Source: Pelomonas sp036401055
GTDB lineage: Bacteria; Pseudomonadota; Gammaproteobacteria; Burkholderiales; Burkholderiaceae_C
Reading direction: 5' to 3'
Length of the DNA: 6,816 nucleotides
NCBI GenBank assembly: GCA_036401055.1
Contig: DASWWC010000318.1
Location: 1 to 6,816 of the forward strand
Shown here: piece by piece, positions 1 to 6,167 of the stretch
How the letters are laid out: each line of letters starts with the position of its first letter
How positions within the stretch are numbered: the first letter of the stretch is position 1
Program-made: the position numbers and the translations under genes
The notes under the pieces: generated by a model
Databases searched by the model: none
What the model was told of the DNA's origin: nothing
The model's input: only the letters and a program-made list of their open reading frames with translations

Positions 1-2
1 GC

Positions 3-485
3 GCCGCGCTGCGCGCCTGCCCGCCCGTGCCGGCGCCCGCCGACGCCACGTCGCTGCGCGCCGGCCTCGCCTACATCGCCCAGGCCGATCTGAATGCCGG
101 CCTGGACGCCGTGCTGCATCGCCTGGTGGACGACGCGCCGCAGGGCAGCGCGACCGACGCGCTGGCCGCGCTGCTGCGCCCGCCGGAGCTGGCCTGGGAC
201 GAGCCGCAGGAGATCGACTGGGCCGTGCGCCACTGGCAAGACTGCCGCGCGGCCGGCCTGCTCGATGAGGAATCGGCGGCCGACTTCGGTGAGTACTGGC
301 GGCGCATCGAGTGGAGCGCCATCCGGCACCACCTCGTACTGCTGGGCCAGGGCCACCCTGAAGAACGCCGGCTGCTCGCCCGCATCGCCAAGACCTCGGC
401 GCGCTACGTCGCGCTCGGGTTCCTGAAGCGGGCGATGGAGGCGCGCTACCCCGAGTTCTTCGATCTGGGCTTCAGCCTGCGTTAG
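3..485 (+). CDS. Partial gene (3' end): divergent APH/AmgK-like phosphotransferase C-lobe, possibly catalytically dead
   Basis: The frame is open to the left edge, so the start lies outside the window. A GTG at 27 is possible, but I see no ribosome binding site before it. There are 160 visible residues, ending in TAG. From memory of the family, residues 53-115 (containing LLRP, DWAVRHWQ, then DFGEYWRRIEW and RHHLVLLG) resemble the C-terminal helical lobe of AmgK-type sugar kinases of the aminoglycoside phosphotransferase (APH) fold. Residues 130-142 (KTSARYVALGFLK) would match the last helix. Upstream, QADLNAGL (residues 27-34, bases 81-104) sits where the catalytic HxDxxxxN loop is expected, and LVDD (41-44) where the metal-binding hydrophobic-D motif is expected. 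If so, the catalytic His is Gln and the Asn is Leu. The family link is an inference. The protein could instead be an unrelated helical protein, and the substrate is unknown. No signal peptide or membrane segment is visible. Its stop overlaps the stop of the convergent LysR gene by 3-4 bases. Confidence 0.45.
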   Translation, partial: AALRACPPVPAPADATSLRAGLAYIAQADLNAGLDAVLHRLVDDAPQGSATDALAALLRPPELAWDEPQEIDWAVRHWQDCRAAGLLDEESAADFGEYWRRIEWSAIRHHLVLLGQGHPEERRLLARIAKTSARYVALGFLKRAMEARYPEFFDLGFSLR

Positions 486-1429
486 GGGCAGGTCGCGCAG
501 CCCGCGGCCACCAGCCAGGGGTCGCGGTCCTCGCCGCCGAAGATCTGCAGCAGGAAGTCCAGGAAGGCGCGCGTGCGCGCCGGTACGTACTTGCGCGTGG
601 GCAGGCCGGCCCACAGCGTGGTGCCGAACAGCCGCCACTGCGGCATCACGCGCTCCAGCGCCTGCTCCAGCAGCGCGTCCTCGACCATGAAGCTGGGCAA
701 CCCCGCGATGCCCAGGCCGTGCAGCGCCGCGGCGTAGTTGGTGTCCATGTGCGTCGTCGACAGCGTCGCGCGGTTGGGCGACATGGGCAGCGTGATCTCC
801 TCGCTGCCGTCGCCGCGCTGCAGCGTCAGGCCGCGCATCAGCGACGGCGTGGGCGGAATCAGCGCATCGTGCTGCTTCAGCTCGCTGGGGTGCTGGGGGC
901 GGCCGCGCCGCTCCAGATAGTCGGGCGACGCGCACAGGATGAACTCGCTGCGCGCCAGCCGCCGCGCGATGAAGTCGCCGTCCAGCGCCTCGCGGGACAG
1001 GAAGATGGTCAGGTCGTAGCCGTCGTCCACCGTGTCCACGGCGCCCGGCGACGTGATCTCCAGCGTCACCGCCGGGTACTCGCGGTGAAAGCTGGGCAGA
1101 TGCTTGGCCAGCTGGTGCACCGCGATGGCCGGCGGGCATAGCACGCGCAGCAGGCCGCGCACCTCCTGCGTGGCCGAGGCCGCCAGCGCAGCCGCCTCGT
1201 CCACGTCGGCCAGGATGCGCCGCGCGCGTTCCAGGTAGGCCTCGCCGATCTCGGTCAGCGACAGCCGCCGCGTCGTGCGGTTCAGCAGCCGCGTGCCGAG
1301 GTGGTCTTCCAGCTCGGCCACCAGGCGCGTGACGACGGCGGGCGCCAGGTCCAGCGCCCGCGCGGCGCCGGCGAAGCTGCCTTCGTCGATGACGCGGACG
1401 AAAACCTTGATGGCTCTGAGTTGATCCAT
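482..1429 (-). CDS. LysR-family transcriptional regulator
   Basis: The 315 residues are a normal length for a LysR regulator. Residues 1-60 form the winged helix-turn-helix: FVRVIDEGSFAGAARAL, then VVTRLVAELEDHLGTRLLNR and TTRRLSLTEIGEAY, which is the classical family pattern. A linker helix follows to about residue 88. The effector-binding domain covers about 92-297, with typical segments YDLTIFLS, FIARRLARSEFILCASPDYL and GLGIAGLPSF, closest in style to the CrgA-like subgroup. It should act as a cytoplasmic tetramer whose DNA binding responds to a small ligand; the ligand cannot be read from sequence. The ATG directly follows the TGA of the M20 peptidase gene (TGAATG on the minus strand) with no clear Shine-Dalgarno, so translation is probably coupled to that gene. 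This differs from the usual divergent LysR arrangement. The extreme C-terminus carries GCATCP (Cys311 and Cys314), an unusual small CxxC pair beyond the domain. The TAA stop overlaps the TAG stop of the convergent gene. Confidence 0.95.
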   Translation of the reverse strand: MDQLRAIKVFVRVIDEGSFAGAARALDLAPAVVTRLVAELEDHLGTRLLNRTTRRLSLTEIGEAYLERARRILADVDEAAALAASATQEVRGLLRVLCPPAIAVHQLAKHLPSFHREYPAVTLEITSPGAVDTVDDGYDLTIFLSREALDGDFIARRLARSEFILCASPDYLERRGRPQHPSELKQHDALIPPTPSLMRGLTLQRGDGSEEITLPMSPNRATLSTTHMDTNYAAALHGLGIAGLPSFMVEDALLEQALERVMPQWRLFGTTLWAGLPTRKYVPARTRAFLDFLLQIFGGEDRDPWLVAAGCATCP

Positions 1430-1432
1430 TCA
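1427..1432 (-). other. Zero-spacer stop/start junction (TGAATG) between the M20 peptidase and LysR genes
   Basis: On the minus strand the peptidase TGA (1432-1430) is followed at once by the LysR ATG (1429-1427). The preceding bases hold no good Shine-Dalgarno. The simplest reading is stop-restart translational coupling within one transcript. Confidence 0.8.
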
Positions 1433-2905
1433 GGGATGGGCAGCCATGACCTGCGCGACCGCAGCCGTCAGCCGCTTGCCATACGGCACATGCAGGAACT
1501 CGTTGGGCCCGTGCGCGTTGCTCTTGGGGCCCAGCACGCCGCAGACCATCATCTGCGCGCTCGGGAAGCCCTTCTGCAGCATGCTCATCAGCGGGATGGT
1601 GCCGCCCTGGCCGATGAAGCCCACCGGCGCGCCGAAGTGGGTCTGGCTGGCGTCGTTCAGCGCCCGGCTGAGCCACGGCGACAGGTCGGGCGTGTTCCAG
1701 CCCGTGGCGCCGTAAGCCCCGGCGCGACCATCGGGCGTGAACGTGACCTTGGCGTTGTAGGGCGCGTTGTCTTCCAGCAGCGCCTTCAGCTTCAGCGCCG
1801 CCTCGTTGCCGTCCACCAGCGGCGGCAGGCGCAGGCTCAGCTTGAAGGCCGTGTACGGCCGCAGCACATTGCCGGCGTTCTTCAGCTCGGGGAAGCCGTC
1901 GGCGCCGACCACCGACAGCGTCGGCCGCCAGGTGCGGTTCAGCAGCACCTCGACCGGGTCGTCCGTCACCGGCAGCACCGGGCCGCCGTCCGCGCCGCAG
2001 GCCCAGGGCATGCGCTTGTAGACCTCTTCCTTCAGGATGGCCGCGGTCGCCTGCGCCTGCTCCAGCCGCGCACCGGGGATCTCGCAGTGAAAGCTCTCGG
2101 GCAGCAGGCGGCCGGTCTTGCTGTCCTCCAGCCGGTCCAGCACCTGGCGCAGGATGCGGAAGGACGAGGGCACCACGCCCGAACCGTCGCCGCTGTGGAT
2201 GCCCTCGGTCAGCACCTCGACCTTCAGCACGCCCGACACCATGCCGCGCAGCGACGTGGTCAGCCACAGCTGGTCGTAGTTGCCGGCGCCGGAGTCCAGG
2301 CAGACCACCAGCGACACGTTGCCCAGGCGAGGCTTGAGCACGTCCAGGTAGGCCGGCAGGTCGAAGGAGCCGGATTCCTCGCAGGTCTCGATCAGGCCCA
2401 CGCAGCGCGGGCGCGGGATGCCCTGCTGGTCCAGCGCCATGATGGCCGTCAGCGACGCGTAGACCGCATAGCCGTCGTCGGCACCGCCGCGGCCGTACAG
2501 CAGGCCGTTCTCGTACTTGGGCGTCCAGGGGCCCAGGTCGTTGCGCCAGCCGCTGAACTCGGGCTGCTTGTCCAGGTGGCCGTACAGCACCACGGTGTCG
2601 TCCGAGCCGGGCTTGGTGGACGGCACCTCGAAGAAGATGACCGGCGTGCGGCCCGGGATGCGGATGACCTCCAGCTTCAGCCCGGCGACCTTCTTGCTCT
2701 CCACCCAGGCGGCGGCCTGGGTCAGCACCTTGTCGATGTGGCCGTTCGCCGCCCAGTCGGCGTCGAACATCGGGCTCTTGGCGGGGATGGCGATGTAGTC
2801 GGTCAACGCGGGGACGATTTCCTCGTCCCAGACACGTTCGGCATAGGCCCCGAGTGCGCTGGCCTCGTCGGCTTGCAGGGGCAGATGGGGGTCTCGTGCG
2901 TTCAT
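1430..2905 (-). CDS. M20-family metallodipeptidase (cytosolic non-specific dipeptidase/carnosinase-like)
   Basis: The 491 residues match the length of M20 dipeptidases of the CNDP type. The two-metal active site is complete. His110 lies in YGHLDKQPE, with Asp112 as the HxD partner. Asp143 in GRGGADDG should bridge the metals. Glu176 and Glu177 in ETCEESGS would be the general base and a metal ligand. Asp204 lies in CLDSGAG, and His465 in NAHGPNE is the last ligand. The lid/dimerisation domain lies at about 213-400 and contains His237 in GIHSGDGSG, which in relatives reaches into the partner's active site. There is no signal peptide, so the enzyme is cytoplasmic and should hydrolyse dipeptides or related amides to free amino acids; exact specificity is not readable. 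The start is fixed by a good AGGAG six bases upstream. It is first in an operon with the LysR gene and divergent from the cyclase gene. Confidence 0.93.
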   Translation of the reverse strand: MNARDPHLPLQADEASALGAYAERVWDEEIVPALTDYIAIPAKSPMFDADWAANGHIDKVLTQAAAWVESKKVAGLKLEVIRIPGRTPVIFFEVPSTKPGSDDTVVLYGHLDKQPEFSGWRNDLGPWTPKYENGLLYGRGGADDGYAVYASLTAIMALDQQGIPRPRCVGLIETCEESGSFDLPAYLDVLKPRLGNVSLVVCLDSGAGNYDQLWLTTSLRGMVSGVLKVEVLTEGIHSGDGSGVVPSSFRILRQVLDRLEDSKTGRLLPESFHCEIPGARLEQAQATAAILKEEVYKRMPWACGADGGPVLPVTDDPVEVLLNRTWRPTLSVVGADGFPELKNAGNVLRPYTAFKLSLRLPPLVDGNEAALKLKALLEDNAPYNAKVTFTPDGRAGAYGATGWNTPDLSPWLSRALNDASQTHFGAPVGFIGQGGTIPLMSMLQKGFPSAQMMVCGVLGPKSNAHGPNEFLHVPYGKRLTAAVAQVMAAHP

Positions 2906-2911
2906 GGCGTA

Positions 2912-2916
2912 CTCCT
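2912..2916 (-). promoter_or_regulatory. Ribosome binding site of the M20 peptidase gene (AGGAG)
   Basis: On the minus strand AGGAG is followed by TACGCC and then the ATG. The six-base spacing supports the chosen start. It is the only clearly strong Shine-Dalgarno at a start in the window. Confidence 0.75.
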
Positions 2917-2932
2917 GGCGCTTGTGGCGCGG

Positions 2933-2964
2933 CCGGCCAGTTTAGGCGCTCCCATAATGGCCGG
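2933..2964. promoter_or_regulatory. Inverted repeat in the divergent promoter region
   Basis: CCGGCCA (2933-2939) and TGGCCGG (2958-2964) form a perfect 7-bp inverted repeat separated by 18 bases, within the 73-bp gap between the divergent peptidase and cyclase genes. The right arm overlaps the last base of a CATAAT -10-like hexamer. It could be an operator, for example for the LysR protein, but the arms are GC-rich and the T-N11-A core of LysR boxes is not convincing. The rest of the gap shows nothing clear. Confidence 0.3.
2953..2958 (+). promoter_or_regulatory. Possible -10 element (CATAAT) for the diguanylate cyclase gene
   Basis: CATAAT matches TATAAT at five of six positions and is one of few AT-rich spots in the window. 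It would give a very short leader before the ATG at 2979. No matching -35 hexamer is visible at 16-18 bases upstream, so the call is weak. Confidence 0.3.
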
Positions 2965-2978
2965 AACCCGCCGTACCC

Positions 2979-4742
2979 ATGCGCCTGACACGACTGTTCC
3001 TGCTGACGACCGGCCTGCTGCTGGCCCTGGTTTCCGCACTGCTGCTGCGCTCCATCTGGACCGACTGGCGCCAGGTGGGCGCCGCCGAGCTGGGCCTGGC
3101 GGCCATGCAGCGCGCCTACCTGGGCATGAAGGTGGCCGAGAAGGCCTCGGCCGAGCGCGGCCCCGCCATCCCGGTGCTGAACGACACCGAACCCGCCGAC
3201 CCGGCCAAGCGCGCGCGGCTGCAAGACTTCCGCCGCACCACCGACGCCGCCTTCGACGAGGCGCTGGCCGCGCTGGAAGGCTCCACCGACCCCGCCTCGC
3301 TGTCGGCCCGCGCGCAGCTGCTGCAGGCCCGGCAGGAGCTGGCGCTGGCCCGCGTGGAGGTGGACCGCGTCGCCGCGCTGCCGCACGCGCTGCGCATCAC
3401 GCCGGGCCGGCGCCTGACGCGCGTGCCCATCGACCAGATGTTCGCCGTCATCGATACCGTGCTGGCCGGCGTGACCACGCAGTCCGCCGCGGCCGAGGCG
3501 GTCTACCCCGAGCTGGCCATGCCGCTGGTCGGCGCGCGCTATGCGGCAGAGCTGCGCGAATACGCCGGCCGGCTGGGCTCGCAGTTCACGACGCCGCTGG
3601 CCACCGGCGAGGCACTGGGCCGCCCGGAGCAGCGCGAGATCCCGCTGCTGATGGGCCGCATCGAGCAGCTGCGCAAGCTCATCACCCTGCAGGCCCGCGC
3701 CGGCCGCGCAGCGCCGCCGCTGCAGGCTGCCATCGCCAAGATGGAGGCGCAGTACTTCGGCGTCGACCTGCCCTTCATCAAGCTGCTCACCGAGCGCGGC
3801 ATGGCCGGGCAGGACTACGGCATGGACTCGGCCGTCTTCGTCGCCCGCTACGTGCCGCCGATGAAGAGCATCGTCGAACTGCGCGACGCCCTGTTCGACA
3901 CGGCGCGCGGCACCGCCACCGAACGCGTCGCCGACGCGCGGCGGCGCATGGCCATCAACGCCGGCCTGGGGCTGGCGGTGCTGTGCATCGAGCTGACCGT
4001 GTTCCTGCTGATACGCCGCCGCGTGCTGCAACCGCTGCTGCGCAGCACACGGGCGATGAAGGCCATCATGCAGGGCGAGGGCGTGCGGCCCGAGGACCAC
4101 CTGCTGGAGGTCTCGCGCACCGACGAGATCGGCGACATGAAGCGGGCGGTCACGGCGCTGTGGGACGCCACCCAGCGCAGCCGTGCACTGGAGGCCGAGC
4201 GCGAGCAGCTCATCGCGCAGCTGCGCCACGCCAGCGACACCGACTTCCTGACCGGCCTGCTGAACCGTCGCGCCTTCACCGAGCAGGCCGCGCGGCTGAT
4301 CGGGCAGGCACGCCGCCACGGCTGGCCGGTGGCGCTCATCGTGTTCGACCTGGACCACTTCAAGGCCATCAACGACCAGCACGGTCACCCAGCCGGCGAC
4401 GCCGTGCTGCACGCCGCGGCCGAGATTGCGCGCGCCCAGGTGCGCCAGGGCGAGTTGCTGGCCCGCCATGGTGGCGAGGAATTCATCCTGCTGGCCGTGG
4501 ACTGCCGGTCCGACGAGGCCCGCCAGTTGGCCGAGCGGCTGCGCCAGACGCTGGCCGAGGCGCCCATCCAGCTGCCCGACGGCGAGCGGCTGTGCGTGAC
4601 CGCCAGCTTCGGGCTGGCCTGGGTGGAGGCCCGCCAGTTGGTGGACCTGGACGCGCTGTACCGCGACGCCGACCGGGCGCTCTACCGCGCCAAGTCCGAG
4701 GGCCGCAACCGCGTCTGCAGCCACGACACACGGCCGGCATGA
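2979..4742 (+). CDS. Membrane diguanylate cyclase: periplasmic sensor, HAMP, GGDEF (GGEEF)
   Basis: The 587-residue protein should make cyclic di-GMP from two GTP at the inner membrane. Transmembrane segment 1 lies at about residues 6-24 and segment 2 at about 325-345, with Arg-rich flanks (RRR at 321-323 and 346-348). Between them is a periplasmic region of roughly 300 mostly helical residues that I cannot assign to a named sensor family. A HAMP-like linker follows (about 346-400, including DEIGD at 382-386), then a charged coiled coil (about 400-417). The GGDEF domain (about 418-580) starts DTDFLTGLLNRRAF. It has metal-binding Asp457 in FDLDHFK, INDQHGHPAGD (464-474) and the GGEEF active site at 498-502, so catalysis looks intact. 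The inhibitory I-site is RQGE (489-492), RxxE instead of RxxD. The start ATG lies 74 bases from the divergent M20 start, with only a weak Shine-Dalgarno (GGAA region). The gene seems to be monocistronic. Confidence 0.94.
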   Translation: MRLTRLFLLTTGLLLALVSALLLRSIWTDWRQVGAAELGLAAMQRAYLGMKVAEKASAERGPAIPVLNDTEPADPAKRARLQDFRRTTDAAFDEALAALEGSTDPASLSARAQLLQARQELALARVEVDRVAALPHALRITPGRRLTRVPIDQMFAVIDTVLAGVTTQSAAAEAVYPELAMPLVGARYAAELREYAGRLGSQFTTPLATGEALGRPEQREIPLLMGRIEQLRKLITLQARAGRAAPPLQAAIAKMEAQYFGVDLPFIKLLTERGMAGQDYGMDSAVFVARYVPPMKSIVELRDALFDTARGTATERVADARRRMAINAGLGLAVLCIELTVFLLIRRRVLQPLLRSTRAMKAIMQGEGVRPEDHLLEVSRTDEIGDMKRAVTALWDATQRSRALEAEREQLIAQLRHASDTDFLTGLLNRRAFTEQAARLIGQARRHGWPVALIVFDLDHFKAINDQHGHPAGDAVLHAAAEIARAQVRQGELLARHGGEEFILLAVDCRSDEARQLAERLRQTLAEAPIQLPDGERLCVTASFGLAWVEARQLVDLDALYRDADRALYRAKSEGRNRVCSHDTRPA

Positions 4743-4766
4743 GCTGAACCGGGGCGCCGCGCCGCA

Positions 4767-4804
4767 CGGCCGGCCCTTGATCGGGGAAAACGAAGGCCCG
4801 GCCG
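4767..4804. terminator. GC-rich hairpin after the diguanylate cyclase gene
   Basis: The arms at 4767-4778 and 4793-4804 pair at 11 of 12 positions (one C-C mismatch at 4774/4797) around a 14-base, A-rich loop. It starts 25 bases after the cyclase stop and ends 28 bases before the next start. No T-tract follows on either strand, so it is not a classical intrinsic terminator. It may slow polymerase, protect the 3' end of the transcript, or sit in the leader of the next operon. Confidence 0.4.
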
Positions 4805-4832
4805 CCGCAGGTCCGCACGTAGGCTCGCCCTC

Positions 4833-6167
4833 ATGCGTTCACTGCTGCTGTTGCTCGCCGCGCTGCTGCTGACCGGCTGCGCCTCCGGGCCCAAGTTCAC
4901 CGTCGACGACGGCCGCCAGGTCAACGAGACCCTGCTGGCCGGCATGCGCGCCTATGGCGCGGGCGAGCGGCTGATCCGCCCCGCCATCGCCCGCAGCGCC
5001 GCGCTGCAGGACAAGGACTGCGACAAGCAGTGGGAGCTGCCCTTCGCCGTGGCCACCAGCGCCGGCTGGAGCGCGGACGACCGCGTCGCCTGGGTGCGCG
5101 CGCTGCAGGTGGACGAACGCCTCACCGTCATCGCCGCCACCGCCGACTCGCCGCTGCCGCCGGGCACGCGGCTCAACCATGTGGCCGGCCAGACCAGCGA
5201 CGATGGCGAGCGCCTGCTGGAGGCGCTGGCCGAGGCGCGCGACGCCGGCAAGCCCTTCACCGTCGGCACGGCGGCGGGCAAGACGGTGCCGGTCAAGCCC
5301 TTCCAGGTCTGCCGCGGCTACACCCGCTTCGCGCCACCCAGCACGCCGCAGATGCAGGACTACCACTGGCTGCTGAGCCTGCACCCGCTGGAGCTCACGC
5401 AGGCCGAACCCACGCCCGACGAGGCGCTGTGGCTGGTGCTGTGGACGCAGGGCCTGTCCGAAGAGGGCGGCGCGCGCATGAAGACCTACCACTACACGGT
5501 CAAGATCGCCGGCACGCTCTACAACCTGGCCACGCTGGCCTCGGGCGTCAAGGCCGCGGCACTGGCGGCCGACGCCGCGCTGTCCGCGGCCAAGAGCGCC
5601 GCCGCCAACGCGGCCAGCGAGTTCCTGAAGAACCAGCTCATCGAGCAGGGCCGCGCGCTGGCCACGCAGAAGATCCGCGACGGCCTGATGGACGCCGCCC
5701 AGCAGCTGACCCGCCAGCAAGTGGTCAACGTGATGCAGGCCGCCGCCGCCAACCGCGGCTCGCTGGGCGGCATCTCGCGCATCGCCGCCACCGCCTTCGA
5801 GCGCGCCGACGCCTGGGCCTTCACGCGCATGGCCGCGCTGGGCGCGCCGCCGCTGGCCGGCTTCACGCTGCACCAGAAGCTGCTGCAGCGCAGCCTCGCC
5901 GGCAACGCGCTGCTGTTCGACGCCGACCGCCTGGCCGCGCTGAACAAGGTGGCCGCGGCGCGCGGCTTCGAGGCCGAGGTCACCGCCATCCTGGGCGGCT
6001 ACCGCGCCGACACGCTGCTGGCCGAGATCGGCGCGATGCCGCTGGCGTCGGCGCAGGCCAGCTTCTCCTTCGACAGCCCCGACGACCCCGGCGCCGGCCG
6101 CTTCTCGCGCGGCCTGGTCGACGCCATGCTGGACATGCCCACCGAGACGGGCGCACGCCGCAAATGA
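4833..6167 (+). CDS. Lipoprotein with PDZ-like region; M48 metalloprotease-like but with degenerate zinc motifs
   Basis: The 444-residue protein begins with a lipoprotein signal peptide: Arg2, a leucine-rich core, then the lipobox LLTGC, so Cys16 should be lipidated. Ala and Ser follow, which fits outer-membrane sorting. Residues 96-158 read as a PDZ-like fold (RLTVIAATADSPLPPGTRL, then a basic/hydrophobic strand pair ending KPFQVC). The layout of N-terminal helix, Cys63, PDZ and then helical domain resembles PDZ-containing M48 lipoproteins. DEALWLVLWTQGLS (196-209) lies where those have the HExxH helix (DELALVLGHELAH type), with TQGLS in place of HELAH. AFERADAWAFTRMAALG (321-337) resembles their second zinc motif FEREAD, but with one residue lost (ExxD). 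Between them lies an Ala-rich helical stretch (about 224-310). I therefore infer a non-proteolytic M48 relative with a binding or scaffold role. The M48 link is by eye and not proven. There is no clear Shine-Dalgarno. It is coupled to the next gene by ATGA. Confidence 0.6.
   Translation: MRSLLLLLAALLLTGCASGPKFTVDDGRQVNETLLAGMRAYGAGERLIRPAIARSAALQDKDCDKQWELPFAVATSAGWSADDRVAWVRALQVDERLTVIAATADSPLPPGTRLNHVAGQTSDDGERLLEALAEARDAGKPFTVGTAAGKTVPVKPFQVCRGYTRFAPPSTPQMQDYHWLLSLHPLELTQAEPTPDEALWLVLWTQGLSEEGGARMKTYHYTVKIAGTLYNLATLASGVKAAALAADAALSAAKSAAANAASEFLKNQLIEQGRALATQKIRDGLMDAAQQLTRQQVVNVMQAAAANRGSLGGISRIAATAFERADAWAFTRMAALGAPPLAGFTLHQKLLQRSLAGNALLFDADRLAALNKVAAARGFEAEVTAILGGYRADTLLAEIGAMPLASAQASFSFDSPDDPGAGRFSRGLVDAMLDMPTETGARRK
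6164..6167 (+). other. ATGA stop/start overlap coupling the lipoprotein and Cys/Trp-repeat genes
   Basis: The ATG of the downstream gene (6164-6166) overlaps the TGA of the lipoprotein gene (6165-6167). This four-base overlap is typical of translational coupling between proteins made together. No strong Shine-Dalgarno is visible before it. Confidence 0.85.

Noticed and set aside
2957..2959. Upstream ATG as the start of the diguanylate cyclase
   Set aside because: It is 22 bases from the chosen ATG and therefore out of frame with the membrane and GGDEF protein.
1301..4747. A plus-strand open frame of 1148 codons running antisense to the LysR and M20 genes and through the cyclase gene in another frame
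   Set aside because: It spans three well-supported genes, has Arg/Ala/Gly/Gln-rich composition typical of a wrong frame in high-GC DNA, and no recognisable domain. The long openness is a result of third-position G/C bias.
4777..4782. TTGATC as a -35 element for the lipoprotein gene
   Set aside because: It matches TTGACA at four of six, but the 16-18 base position downstream holds only GC-rich sequence with no -10-like hexamer, and it lies in the hairpin loop and arm.
5500..5760. The Ala-rich stretch in the lipoprotein gene as a DNA repeat array
   Set aside because: The GCC-rich codons give weak similarity between short segments, but there is no regular period. It is best explained as Ala-rich helices.
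4839..5873. A 344-codon minus-strand open frame opposite the lipoprotein gene
   Set aside because: It has low-complexity Gly/Arg/Gln/Val composition and ends in a poly-Gln run complementary to the leucine-rich signal peptide codons. It is a shadow of the lipoprotein gene, which has a proper lipobox and start.
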